Of a DNA stretch of 64,000 bases, positions 35,251-47,577 are shown piece after piece (position 1 is the stretch's first letter; each line of letters starts with the position of its first letter). The stretch lies in contig CP053161.1 in the NCBI GenBank assembly GCA_014607495.2, positions 8,627,115-8,691,114 on the forward strand. The letters run 5' to 3'. The notes under the pieces are model-generated. The model saw only the letters and a list, made by a program, of their open reading frames with translations, searched no databases and had not been told where the DNA came from. Origin of the DNA: Carposina sasakii (taxonomy: Eukaryota; Arthropoda; Insecta; Lepidoptera; Carposinidae). Both the position numbers and the translations under genes were made by a program.

Positions 35251-36382
35251 TTATGCATATTTTGAAACACTTATTGATGTAATTTATTCAGTGTAATTTA
35301 TGTCTGGATTGTAAACTTCTAGGTTAGATATATTATGGCATACATTATTTCCGCCCTTTATTATATACGTGCATTAACCTTAAAGTCAATTTAAATTTTA
35401 AACCCAAGTAATAATTCTCAAAATAACATTATATTGCTAATTCCAAGGAGTACTAATATATTTCTTTAGATTTATATGAAATATCGTGCATAAAATAGCT
35501 CATAAACTACACTCGTAAACGTATGCTACTAGCAAAGCGTTGCTGTGTGGGCTACTCGTACCTGGGCATAAAAGCTTGTACGAATACTAAGGGTCACAGT
35601 AACTTGAGATCCAGCTAATCAAAGTAGTAAAACTGGAATTTATCGTGTGCACTGTACCTTAGCGAGTTATTGTAGAGGCAGACTGCAATTACTCAACTTG
35701 CATATAACCTGAGAGTTAAGGTTTCTTTGTAAGGTCTATCGCTTTGTTTGTTGGTATTAAACTATGATAGGTTTCAAGATGTTTAAAGTTAAGTAAATAA
35801 ATATGCTATAAGGCTAATAAGATCTACTTTTTCCTTTATCTCTGGTGTACAATGACTAATTCTATATCCATGAAATTACAAATATCTGTCTATTCGGTAG
35901 AAACTGTGAGCAAAAGAATCTCCGAATTGACATCTATATTGACATTCTAATGTTGATGGTACAAAATCTACATAAATTCAAGAAGATAATATTTTTCAGT
36001 CCACCCGATATATTATGTTGGGTATAGCCTTACACAAAAAATTACTACCATCCGTCTATTAACATTTTTTTCTGCAGACTACATGAACTAAATCGGGGTT
36101 TATAAGCTATAACGGATTTTTTGTTAGCTTAAACTCAAGATATTGATGTCTTATTTTATAAAACCCACAATTATGTTATCTTTGCTGTACTCTCTAACTA
36201 ACGATCGTTCATTACACATGTCCATAGCCTCCAGGCACGATTTAAGCTATGGTTTGTCTGTCACTGTTTCGCCTCTTGTATTCACAATTTCGTCATGATC
36301 ACTGCTCCACCCTTTTACCTCCTTATTTGAAAATACATTAGAATTCCTTATTAGGTTTTTGTCATTACCTGACTACCTATTG
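35251..36382. other. Intergenic, no gene seen
   Basis: AT-rich with no recognised feature. Confidence 0.5.
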
Positions 36383-36922
36383 TTAGGGTTCCGTAGCCAA
36401 ATGGCAAAATATGGAACCCTTATAATTTCGTCATGTCTGTCTGTCTGTTTGTCTGTCCGTCCGTATATCATAGCCACTTTTTTCCGAAACTATAAGAACT
36501 ATACTGTTGAAACTTGGTAAGTACGTGTATTCTGTGAACCGCATTAAGATTTTCACACAAAAATAGAAAAAAAAATTGGGGTTCTCCATACTTTGAACTG
36601 AAACTATTTTTTTTTTCATCTAACCCATACGTGTGGGGTATCTATGGGGTTTCTAATATAATTTTTTTCTTAACTGAACAGTTTGCGCGAGAGACACTTC
36701 CAAAGAGGTAAAATGTGTGTCCCCCTGTAACTTCTAAAATAAGAGAATGATAAAACTAAATAAAATATATGAAGTATATTACCATGCAAACTTCCACCAA
36801 AAAATGGTTTGAACGAGATCCAGTAAGTAGATTTTTTAAAACGTCATAAATCGTAAATTGCAATTTACCTTTCATACGGAACCCTTCATGGGCGACTTCG
36901 ACTCGCACTTGGACGCTTTTTT
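36383..36922 (+). repeat. 'TAGGGTTCCGTAG' dispersed repeat
   Basis: Starts TTAGGGTTCCGTAGCCAAAT and has a (TGTC)n run at 36435-36465, then AAACTTGG, CCCATACGTGTGGGGTATC and GTGTGTCCCCCTGTAACTTC blocks. It ends TACGGAACCCTTCATGGGCG, then CGACTCGCACTTGG and a T-run. The sequence style is common in arthropod genomes. Frames at 36431-36619 and 36756-36956 are shadows. Confidence 0.7.
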
Positions 36923-38030
36923 TACTATACCAATCGATTAGATTACTAATTAACACGAAGAATATTTTTTCAAAATCTGTATGGCAATAGATTTCAAATA
37001 GGTAGGTACATTCGGCTATTCTAAGTAATTATTTTTCTTAGTATTATAGATTCTTAGTCTGACCATGTTATGAATCCCGTCAAATTATTATAAAATGTAT
37101 GGCAGTAGATCGATAGTACATAGTTTATAAGTTATACAAAGATATAGATATAATATAGATTTCTAAGGGTACCTACCTAGATTCATATTTAGTAAAAATT
37201 CCCTTTACACTTGAGAAAGGCACTAGAATCGATATAAGCAATTTCACTCTTTTCAACTGCATGAAGCATTCGTGGGTCATAAACTGCTACTACTTAGCCT
37301 TAAAACTCAGATTTGTTGAGATTCTGCTCGTAAATAGAAAAAATAAAAACTAAAAGGAAATGTAAGAAATGCTAAGATTCCGTTAGATTTCAATTAAGTG
37401 CATTTCACGGATGGTATGCATTGCTGTACCTACCTATAGTTCTAATAGTTGTGCTGCTTCTTTATATTAACATTATTGTTTAACATTAACATCAATGCCC
37501 ATCTGAATTCAATTATAATTATAAATGTATTTTCAGGCGTGATTATAAGTGTATTCTGGAGTTATGAACGTACGTTCATGTCTGGAGTAGATGATTTAAA
37601 AATTGCTCGTACTCGTAGATATATTTTAAAGCATTCAAAAGAACCCTCGTAATCCGGGAAACATCTAAATTGCAGGTCAATTTGTTCGTGTATCCACATA
37701 AAAGGTAATCCTCTTACGTTCCAAGATGTGTCGAGTTTGGAAATAGTATCTTTCTTATAATATTGACTATATAGGCCCTGCTATGACACTTCAATAAAAT
37801 AAATAACATTAACATACAACATTTTTTGTGCTATTGCATAGACCTTTAGACATGTTTAGCTATAGAGTCTATCTTTGACAAATATTCCATACATTTTGCT
37901 GTTAAACGTCTTCTCAAATGGTGTCAAGAGTAACTTAAACTTTGTTTTATAATAACACCCTAAAGGTTCATTTATGGCGAATTTCGATACTAGAGATCAA
38001 AAATATTCTCAGATTGTTTTTATTCCAAAC
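36923..38030. other. Intergenic, no gene seen
   Basis: AT-rich. The frame at 37449-37652 starts at a non-ATG codon and is not convincing. Confidence 0.5.
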
Positions 38031-38338
38031 TAGCGGACCCGACAGACGTTGTCCTGTCCCACGCCTTTGAACTAACGTCACTCAATTTGTTTTGCCTTCC
38101 CGGAATCTCTTTACTAATATTCGAACTTTCAAATTTCGAACAAATTGTTTGTATGGAAGTATAGAAAAGGGTCGTTTTTAGACATTTTTATTTTTAACGT
38201 ATAAAAAAAAATCTCTCCTTAGAACCATCCCTATACTTCAAGGAATACGCTAAAAAAAGAATTAGCAAAATCGGTTCAGTCGTCCTCGAGATCCGCGCTT
38301 ACCAACAAAATTAAGGATTCATTTTTATATTATAGATT
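38031..38338 (+). repeat. 'CTAGCGGACCCGACAGACG' dispersed repeat
   Basis: Starts CTAGCGGACCCGACAGACGT, contains AAAATCGGTTCAGTCGTCCT and CGAGATCCGCGCTTACCAAC, and ends TTTTTATATTATAGATTTT. This start and end are familiar from a very widespread insect repeat. No coding sequence remains. Confidence 0.65.
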
Positions 38339-40664
38339 TTAAATCGCACTGTCCGAGATTCTTTTTGATTTCTATAGGTAGTATTGACATTCACCATTCA
38401 CCATAGGTGGTTTAAATGTAACTTTCTTAAGATAGGTTGTTTGTAATTATTTCCAAAGTATGTTAAAAGTAAAAAGGCATTTATTTTGAAAAAGACAATA
38501 TACTTACAGTTGAATGTTTACTACATTAGGATAAAATTGTAGGTAGTTACGTACGAAAGAAGTCAGGCATACAGTATTTTTCTTATTAGAAGAAAGTTGT
38601 TATTACACAACCCGGTAAACTGTCGACTTTACCTCCAATGATGTTGAAATAAAAAGAGCTTTAAAAGCTATTTCTTAACTTATTACACGAGAAACACATT
38701 TACTTTCAGTAGGTAGGTAATGTTTTTAATTAGAGAAGTTCAGAGTTTTCTTTTTCGCGAAACTTGCGTGTAAGTTTTTTTTTCTAAAGTTAATTTGTAA
38801 ATATAACAACTATGACATAAGTTTATTGAATTTTTTTTTAAATATGCTCCTTTCTATAACATACATCGCTTATGTTCAAATTATGTAAAAATTTGTCCAT
38901 CTCAGTCCTAAATTTACTTTATGATCTTCGCATGGAGCGTATAATGACTTCAACTTAGAGGAGTTTTTTTAACCTTGAAATACCTTATGATACGAATTCT
39001 CCTAATTAGGTATTTGGATGTTTTTATTTTCGATGAGACCTACTTCCTACTTAGATGAAGTCGCGGATGTATCGCGTTGCTACTTTATATTTTCGTGATA
39101 ATTAATTTCAAAACCATAATAGAGATTACAAACACATTATTAACATATTCCGACGGCACAAAACAGGGCCCGTATATCAAGCGGTAGGTCCCAATACAGC
39201 TTTAGACCGAAACTAGACTAAGCCTGACATAAAGCGTAGTGTATGAATGTTGTAACCCGAGACACCATTACACAATGCTCCTATAACATGCTCTTAAATT
39301 GTAGTGCGGTTACCATGCAAGTGCAACTGACGTTAAATTATTGTCGCCGTGCAACGTAACACCGCCTATGTGCGTACGAGTATACTCGATGACCAGAAGT
39401 AATCGAACTATGGCTGCAAAATTCAATAAACTTAGGTAAATAGTCAAGTCTTTTAAAAGGTTTAGCCACCGTTATTATTATTTTTATTAGCATCATATTA
39501 ATCTGTCTACATTTACTTCTTCCCTACTACGCCATCCACTCTTCCGGTCCCAATCCTACCACATTAACTGCGTACTTGCTTGTTAGGTATACTTAGCTAA
39601 AATTAATCAATGCCTACTTACACTAAACACACGAATGAGTTTCTGAACTATGTCAAAAAGGAAATACCTATGTCTATCATAACAGTTTGTTTCAGCCGAG
39701 ATTAGAACCCTTTTCGTAAAGCCCGGGCATCATTACTTCTGCGTCACATAGAGGCGGTTAATTTAGGCCATAGTGTATACAATTATACATGCCAGGATTA
39801 AGGCAAGTCCAGTCTATAGCTGTGAAGTACTTAGTTTCCTTTAGGCCAGTAGTGTCTTAGGTTGCCTTAACAAGTGTCAATGCGATAAAGTGACTAGACG
39901 AATGTGGTAAGAGATACAATGCGTTCTTATTTGGGTACTACGTCTTTTCATTTCGTACATACAGCGCTTACTATTATTATGTTATTGGAACAAAACAATA
40001 TTTTGATGAGGTAAAACAATACACCTTGCTTTATGACAATATTTTGCACAAAGTGTATTTTTACTATGTTCGAAATAGCAATCGAAAGCTCTACATATCG
40101 AAATCATCAAAATTAGAAAGTATATAAGTATGTATAAGTACGAGTATGCACAGTTCTATAATAGCCGAAAATAACATGCAAATGTCTGTCTTATTCACGA
40201 TCGCATATTAGTTTTCAAATTACCACGATGTGCAGTATCTACAAATGAAAAACCAAACACGATATTCGATTCTACAGCCTTGCCAATAGAGGCATATCCA
40301 AGTTCTGTAGCTACAAGTTCAAGTGTGTTATTTTTGTAATAGATATAATGACTGCGTGCGTAGTGCACTTGCTTTTATATTGAAAATGATACACGTAATC
40401 ATAGAGCATAATATGTTAGTTCCAAATATAAAAAGTACGTTCGTTTTTTATACAAAACCGCGTATACGAGTAGAGGTCGACCTTTGATCTCCTTTAGTTC
40501 AACTTTTTTTTGTAGCATCATTTTCATATTGATGTTACGTTTATTTATATGGAAACAAGTTTTTTCCTACGTTTCTGTCCACGTTTAACTCTTGGATACA
40601 CTAGCTGGTGGATAAATGTGCAATATGACGCTCATTAACAATGTAAAAGAGTCATAGAGACATA
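38339..40664. other. Intergenic, no gene seen
   Basis: No open frame of note. 39130-39420 is more complex and slightly GC-richer than its surroundings, possibly old functional DNA. CATCATTACTTCTGCGTCAC at about 39728 resembles a SINE fragment but is too short to assign. Confidence 0.4.
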
Positions 40665-41022
40665 CAGGGTGTTTTTTTGTGGCCACCTTTAACGAAGGGT
40701 ACGTATTCTATACATGAAATAAAGTAAGTTTATGCCAAAAAAAATGCTGGGAAAAAATTAAATTCCTTGATCGTGCGAAATTTATAGTGTCTAGTGTTTA
40801 TGTTAGTTTTTTTATAGACAGATATTAATTATTTTTCGTGAAAAAATCCTGCTACGCGCGTCTATGTGCATTTATGCAGAAAAACGCAGTCTATTTACTC
40901 AACTTTGGACCCTAATATTTTGGAAACCAGACACTTCCCAGGTATACTTCCATGGAGAAAAATGATCGCGATGATGAGGAGATTCCGTAGTTTTCGGGAA
41001 TGTTGACGACCAAAAATCACCC
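40665..41022 (+). mobile_element. Family A short DNA transposon (MITE-like), copy 3
   Basis: Starts CAGGGTGTTTTTTTGTGGCC after CATA and ends GACGACCAAAAATCACCC. It is slightly shortened in the middle (about 358 bp) and lacks the last two bases of the end seen in copy 4. Confidence 0.8.
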
Positions 41023-41787
41023 ATGACTCTACATAGAGATTTTCACTGTAATATGTAAGGGCAAGTAACATATCCAGTGTAACGTAGAATGATGCAGGAT
41101 ACTGGACAATGTTTCAGCATTGCGTTATTTGCGTGTTTTTCGTTATGTTGTGGGACAGTTTAGGCCTGAAAAAGGTAGAAAATTATGAATTCGTAACGTG
41201 GACTTTATTACATGGATTTAGGCTTATAAAGGGCGGTTTCTGAGTAATTCCGAGGCTAAATAAAATATATTTTTTCGGCATAATTCCTACATTATTGTCC
41301 CGGATCTCTGGAAATCTATACATTATGAAAATTATAAAGTTTATAAACAGATTTATTTTCGGATTTATCATATTTCTATGTATTTACAAGATAATATTTC
41401 AAGAATACGTGTTTGGTTTAATAACAGTTCTCTCGAGTTGTCTACGGAATATATAAAATGTAGAACAACGACTTCCAGAAGGATGAATTTCCGCAATTTT
41501 AAATTAAGTATTTATCCAATGGAGAACAAAATAAAGATGATCTACCTAAGCGTTGTTCATTTACCTACTTACATCTTTTAGTTATTCTGTGTTTATGTTA
41601 TTACACAAGTTGTAAAGTGATAAATGCTGGTATCGCCTTGTACTTACCTACAGCACGTAAAGCAGTACTGAGTAGGTACTTGTTATACTGTGGTGAAGCT
41701 TACAGAAGTGAAATAATGTTATTAATACCTTTTAAATTTGGGCGACAAAAATCTAAATATGATTCGCCGGAGTCTTCTTTCATTAAT
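41023..41787. other. Intergenic, no gene seen
   Basis: AT-rich. Frames at 41183-41371, 41378-41581 and 41617-41838 are unsupported; the last one runs into a SINE. Confidence 0.5.
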
Positions 41788-42011
41788 ATAAATAAATATT
41801 CACACACTTCACAACACATTGACCTAGTCCCACACTAAGGTCCCTAAGGTCTTGTGTCGTGGGTATTAAGCAACGGTATATAAATACATAGATAAGTATA
41901 AACATCCATGACTCGGAAACAAACATCGATATTCAGCACATCAATGTTTGCACCTACCGGGATCTATGGCGTCGCAGGCAGGGCCACTACCAACTACACC
42001 AATCGGCCGTC
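41788..42011 (-). repeat. tRNA-derived SINE, family C copy 2 (B box deleted)
   Basis: Matches copy 1 end to end except for about 16 bp missing exactly where the pol III B box should be: the plus strand reads CACCTACCGGGATCTATGGC. The A-box region at about 41990 is kept. Without a B box it is not expected to be transcribed by pol III. Confidence 0.8.
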
Positions 42012-42733
42012 AAAGCGATTCAATTTAATTAATATGTAACGGTTATGTGGTTAATTAATACGTTTCCGGAAAATGCGCAGCATTTACGGTATTTTTGTTA
42101 ATTTCGTTAATGTAAAAAAAACATTAAGTTTATAACCAACATCAGCTATAGTTTAGAATATTCATTTTAATACATATTGTTCAATGAAGTGTTATCTCCT
42201 TTTTAGATTTAATATGGTAGTGTGCTTATTCCTACCGAAACTGCGTTAAGCCGTTGCGATTTAAAAGAGTTTGTAACAAGTATAATATACATACTCAAAA
42301 GTACAAAACAATGAGATTTTTATGACAACTTAGTAATTTATCGGACTACAAGCCCAAGAAATAGCATCTTAGTTATATGTACGCACGTCATTACAAACTG
42401 TAAATTTACTTTACTAAAGCCTGACATTATTTTAACACACTAAATGAATCTAAATGATCAAGTTTTAACTGATTATTGCATTACAGAAATGAATAGGTAA
42501 ATATCAGCCTATATTTATAATTTTCATACCATAACAGTCAAGAAATTCAAAACCAAAATGGCCGAAACTTCAAAGCTAATTATAATTACCGATACGATAA
42601 GAATACATTTATTCTCCGACCGTTACTTTAATTACAATTTTAAATGTGCAATTACGATCCGAAAACTTGGAAGGTGCAAATTGAGACAAAAGTAGCAACA
42701 AATTACTTTTCCCAACAAAATAATTTAAATTAA
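42012..42733. other. Intergenic, no gene seen
   Basis: AT-rich. CAAAATGGCC and several TAATTA homeodomain-type cores occur, but no defined element. Confidence 0.4.
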
Positions 42734-42994
42734 TGGAAGCGCATTCTTAGTGCCGTTCGGCTTAAGGCGCGACTCGAAACGAAGTTGCAAATTAAAGCAG
42801 ACGTTCCAATTACATTCCTTGCCTATTGTCCTTGTGCTACAAAACATGGTCTTGATAGTATGCTTACTTACAATTTAGAGGATATTTTGCATATCCGAGC
42901 TGGAGATCTAACTCCTTTTGAAACGGAAGCTAACTTAAAAGATGTACACAGAAACCTTATTCAAAAAACACGTTATGAATATGAATTATTATGA
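42734..42994 (+). pseudogene. Possible relic coding segment, unknown
   Basis: A frame of 86 codons lies between stops at 42731 and 42992. It has no internal ATG start, but its amino-acid composition is protein-like: WKRILSAVRLKARLETKLQI, then LAYCPCATKHG and a charged C-terminus ending TRYEYELL. The middle is not AT-biased in the way of chance frames nearby. I do not recognise the family. It could be a C-terminal exon or a transposon-derived remnant. Confidence 0.25.
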
Positions 42995-43590
42995 TTTTTA
43001 GCATTAATAAGTCCTCATTTTATCCAGTTTTTTGTTGACTATCTGGCTGCTATTAAAGTAAATTAAGAAATCAATCTTGCTATTTAAGATATAATACCAT
43101 AGAGGAATAACTTATTCCTGATATATTTAGAAAATTCTAATTAAACCACATCTAAATAACCTACGAACTAAAATTATTTGCAATAATAACTAAACCTACG
43201 TAAAAAAAAAACTAGAGCTACAAAATAAAATAAAATTTACAAATAGAAGACTCCTTGCAAGTCCTCCACCGCTGGCAATGTGCCCAAAAGGCCCATTAAA
43301 CTAATTCATCTAAATACATTCAATCACAGGTTGTAAAATTAGCCATTGATATTAAATTTTTAAGAATAAAATCTAGCATATTCAAATTAACTTTGCATAT
43401 AACATTGACATAAAAAATCTAAAACTGGAGCGCGCTGCCCTCGGATTTGCGCCAATACATTCCGTAATTAAGATTGAAGTCCGACTTCAATACAATGGAG
43501 GGCCAACGTAAAACAAGTTTCCGAATAGCATCGTAACTCTTGCAATTAAGTCGAATTAAAAATATAAAGTCGAAAGAAACAGCAGTTGAT
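42995..43590. other. Intergenic, no gene seen; complex island at 43430-43590
   Basis: The end of this stretch (GCGCGCTGCCCTCGGATTTG and onward) is GC-elevated and non-repetitive and leads into a CTCF-like motif. Possibly regulatory. Confidence 0.35.
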
Positions 43591-43593
43591 TAA

Positions 43594-43607
43594 GCGCCAT
43601 CTAGCGG
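43594..43607 (-). promoter_or_regulatory. CTCF-like insulator motif
   Basis: The minus strand reads CCGCTAGATGGCGC, which fits the CTCF core consensus (CCnnYAGRKGGCRC) conserved between insects and vertebrates at every core position. It lies in a non-repetitive island. Occupancy cannot be judged. Confidence 0.45.
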
Positions 43608-44360
43608 GGACCCCATCAATAACAACTGTTTAATTAAACACTTTTATTCTCGCTTGAATAGCTGGGACGCTAGTCTCAGATTTTAATTTGCTTTTTTACT
43701 CTTTATTTTTAGGGTATCGTGGGTAAAGTTGCGAATGGAATGCAAGTCTGTATGTATAATCTCATTTCATCGAATAAGTATCTTATCTTTTTAATAATCA
43801 TAATGTTTACCAAAATTATTATAAAATTATTATTTTTAAACCCTTCAGTTTATGAGCTACCCCTTCACCTTCCTAGGTTTTTTGATACAAGCAGGTATAC
43901 GAGTATACCTTATAAACCTGTAAAGCCATATAGGGTGGTAGCCATGAATCATTAAAAGACTTGGAAATTAAAAATCTTGCATTTGTAACTGCACATGATC
44001 GTAATCTGCAGCGCATAATTTTGGAACTAAGCTAAGTACAGAACTCTGTTACTGATTCAGTCTTACACTTAGGTGATTTTAAAAGTCGAGTGAACCCACT
44101 GGTAAATGAGGGTTGGACAAAGGTTGTGCTGTATTTGTATTGCTAAACCAGTACATTTTGTTTGCAATGCTTGTTTGATTAAAATTAAAAATATACAACA
44201 ATCGCTATGAGTTTTGTTTAAAATACTTACAATGGCATGCATGAATTCTAAAGGCTAAGTTAGGGTCATATCCAGTTAAGCTAACTAACTAACTAACTAC
44301 CTATACAACAACCCAGGTTAGAAACAAAATCTTTTAATAATAAAATAGTACCAAAATTAC
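43608..44360. other. Intergenic, small microsatellite
   Basis: No gene. A short (CTAA)n array lies at 44281-44299. The frame at 43719-43955 is not supported. Confidence 0.5.
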
Positions 44361-45130
44361 GGTACAATAGCGATGAGCTCCTCACTCGTGAGTCACCTCA
44401 TTTGAGGTCCTCATAGCGGCAAAATTCGAGGGAGGCCTCATTTTAATTTTACAATACCTCACACCTCATCCTCGTTTTACATACTAAGATATTTATCACG
44501 GTCGAAATAGAGCTCCTATTTGCCTGCACCCGCAATCTCCTCACTCATTCTACAACTCACCTCATTCACTCACTGAACGAACGAACAGAAATGAAACATA
44601 ACTCGCTCACGAGTCGAGTCGTCGCCGTCGTGGAGACTCTCTCACTCACTCACTAAATAATATCTGTCACGATTGTCTTATCAAATGTGAGGTGTTGAGG
44701 CGATGAGGTAATGAGTCGCGAGCGCGAGTTGAGGTTCATTAACATTCACTCAATCGATATCCAGTCTTATTACCCAAAAATAGAGTTGCTTTTGGTTAAA
44801 TGAGGTGAACACCTCAAAATGAGGTGTACCTCGCGAGGAGAACTCGAGGTTCATTACCATTCACTAATTTAATATCCATTCTTATTACCCTAACATAGAG
44901 TTGCTTTTGGTTAAATGAGTTGAACAACTCAAAATGAGATGATCCTCGCGAGGAGAATTCGAGATTTATTACTCAATCAATATCCAGTCTTATTACCCTA
45001 ACATAGAGTTGCTTTTGGTTAAATGAGTTGAAAACCTCAAACGAGGTGTACCTCGCGAGTACCTCGCGAGGAGAATTGAGGTACTCCTTCATCCTCGTTT
45101 TGATATGACGAGTTACCCATCTATACGGTA
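44361..45130. repeat. GAGGT/ACCTC-rich tandem array
   Basis: The region is packed with GAGGT, ACCTC, CTCACTCA and the palindrome CCTCGCGAGG. From about 44745 a unit of about 110-115 bp is repeated three times (starts near 44745, 44860 and 44969). Each unit contains TTATTACCC, ATAGAGTTGCTTTTGGTTAA, a GAGG/TTGAAC segment and CCTCGCGAGGAGAA. 44361-44740 holds less regular related text. No coding potential. Confidence 0.75.
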
Positions 45131-46108
45131 CAAGTCATCAACAGTGCAGTATCAAGCAGCATTTCATGGCTGTTGTCCATGGCTGGTGCCAACTGCCAGT
45201 GGTCATGCCATTACTTTACTAACTGTATGGTCACAAATTGCAAAATAAGAAAAACCAAAGACAATGTAGAGCGATCTATACAGTACAAATTATGTATTAA
45301 TATGTTATTTAATTTCGAAAATTACGCAGTTTTATTTCTACTCGAGGATTGAAACAAATTTTCAAATCTAAACAAATTTTATAAACATTTATTAGAATAA
45401 ATTAAATTTTTAGATGAGTAGTTTTAATGATCTTCCTTCCTTCCTTGAACTTCCTTTGTTAATACTTAAAATTACCTATCTCATATTATGTCTACATATA
45501 GATATGCGTATACCCATTCGCATTAAGTCTATCACTCTATAAAAATCAGCATTAAAATGATAAAATTAGAATACATTTGAATTTCCTAAATAAATTCTCC
45601 ATTAACAAAATTAAAGGTCGTATACATTCAAGTTAATGACATCCAGTTATCAATAATTTGTTCCTGTCTAGATACGAGCTAAAACAAAAAGGTAATTTTA
45701 TTTTAACTAAAAGTTAGGTACTTATCCCTAATAATAAAAGAGCTATAAACAACTTTATGAATTTGTAGCAGAGTTTAAAATAGGGCAAATAGTTACAAAT
45801 TTTAGCATAGTACAATCAAATTAGTAGTTTATCTTAGGATAAAAGTTCGAATTTGGTTAGATAGTGTACTCGTAAGCGCTAGAGTGCCTTCATAACTGAC
45901 TATTTCATTTTTAGTTTCATAAAAATCCGTCTTCTTTTTAGAGCTCCACGGAACAACAGAAGGACCCTGTCTTTTAAAAGACGTGGATCGGGCCGTAGAC
46001 TTTATTAGTTATTAGAGACCTGGTCTGATGCAGGCCATCACAAGAATATATCTTGCGAGATCTCTTTCCGTAAGAGTCATCTATATGATACAATGTACAA
46101 TAGCAATT
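45131..46108. other. Intergenic, no gene seen
   Basis: AT-rich with no recognised feature. Confidence 0.5.
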
Positions 46109-46366
46109 GGCCGCGTGGTGCCGGCAGAGTAGAATTCGTACCACCCCATGTCTGCCCGTGGGTATCGTACGAGACGATTAAGGATTTCCGGGAGGTGGGC
46201 ACCAGCGCCTCCCGTGTTGACAACATAGTCCAAAAATACAAACTGCGGTCACCAACCCGCCTGCCCAGTGTGATTATGGGCAAATACCCCCATGGCAGTC
46301 TTGTGGCGTGCCCTGGTGGAGGCCTACGTCCTGCAGTGGACTGCAATAAGCTGATGATGATGACAA
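46109..46366 (+). repeat. SINE-like family D, copy 2
   Basis: Full-length D copy: starts GGCCGCGTGGTGCCGGCAG and ends TGGACTGCAATAAGCTGATG with a (GAT)n tail. Open frames on both strands (46077-46383) fall inside it and recur in other D copies. Confidence 0.8.
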
Positions 46367-46491
46367 TAGCAACGTGTGGCTGATCTTTTGCATTTGGTGC
46401 GCTATGCCAATCGTGGAGATGGAAGAGTTTTAGCTAGTTCTAGCTACTCCACTATGAGAATACAGCCGTGTGTAACCAGTGGCGTAGCTAC

Positions 46492-47040
46492 CTAGGAGCT
46501 ACGCGGGGCAATGCACCGGGGCCCTCAAGCCCAGGGGGCCCTCGAATCTTAATCATGAAATTCTCGGGTAGAGCTTGAATTTTCAAAAATTAATAGTCAA
46601 CTTACTTGACTTGTGCGATAAATACAAAAAATAATCTCGCGCTCGCTCCGCTCGCACATCTGTTATGCTACCAAGCAGTCTTTCACTTTTTAATAATTAT
46701 GAGGCTCATAAACTCCAAAAATTCTTGGTAATGTCTACTCGATTGTAACCTATTTCATGTTTTAGCAATGGACAGAAATTCTCGGTAGAGCTTGAATTTT
46801 CAAGAAGGTAATAGACAAGTTACGTGGTAAATACGAGAAAAAAGTTCGTGCTTGCTACGCTCTTGCATCTATTATATATGTATCTCAATTATGGGGCTCG
46901 TAAACTTAAAAAAATCTTGGTAATGTCTAGTCACGTAAAGAGAAGATAGTCAATAAAAATTCCTCAAAATCTAATTAGTTAACATAGCCGTGGGCCCCAT
47001 TTTTTTATTTGCCCCAGGACCCCTAGTTACTTAGTTAAAA
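46492..47040 (+). repeat. 'CAGTGGCGTAGCTA' dispersed element with internal duplication
   Basis: Begins CCAGTGGCGTAGCTACCTAG and ends GGGCCCC...CCCCAGGACCCCTAGTTAC, so the ends are partly inverted (GTAGCTAGG-like). Inside, a block starting AATTCTCGG(G)TAGAGCTTG is present twice (46548 and 46771), each running to CTTGGTAATGTCTA. This looks like a non-autonomous DNA transposon; the class is not certain. Confidence 0.6.
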
Positions 47041-47577
47041 TTTTGTGTTTAAATCATTACCTAAGGCCTACTTAAACGAACTACACAATTTTTTTTTCAT
47101 AAAAAAAGAAAAAAAGTCCGAAAATTTTGGAATTTTCCTGCGTAAATTTTCACTGATTTTCGCCTTAGAATCGTGGTCTCCATATCAATATTTGCCTGGC
47201 TGTCACAAACATCCTATATAACACTATATAAATCTACCTACTAGTTTAATTTTACCATGAAACTAGTTACTGATATGTGGTGCTGGGAGGTGTGCAATAT
47301 TTCAGGGTAAATTGAATTAAAATTACTAATAAATTGCGTGCCAGCAAATTAGGGAAAGTAATTATCCTTTATAATTATCCAATAATTCATTATGTACACT
47401 GACCTGCATTGTACGGGTTAAAAAGATCAATGTTTTGTAAGCAAACAAGAGCTCATACTACACCCTTAACGCAATGTAGATAATTTTTTTTTTTTATGTT
47501 ATCGATGGGTACCATTAGTTGGTTAGTTTTTACTCATATAATTATTTATTTTTTTTTCTTTTCTTATTATGAATATA
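47041..47577. other. Intergenic, no gene seen
   Basis: AT-rich with several poly(T) runs. Confidence 0.5.

Noticed and set aside
44281..44299. (CTAA)n as telomere-like repeat
   Set aside because: Four-base unit, only about 19 bases long; a simple microsatellite.
46077..46383. Open frames of 89 and 96 codons on both strands
   Set aside because: Both lie within SINE-like family D and equivalent frames recur in its other copies; they are repeat shadows.
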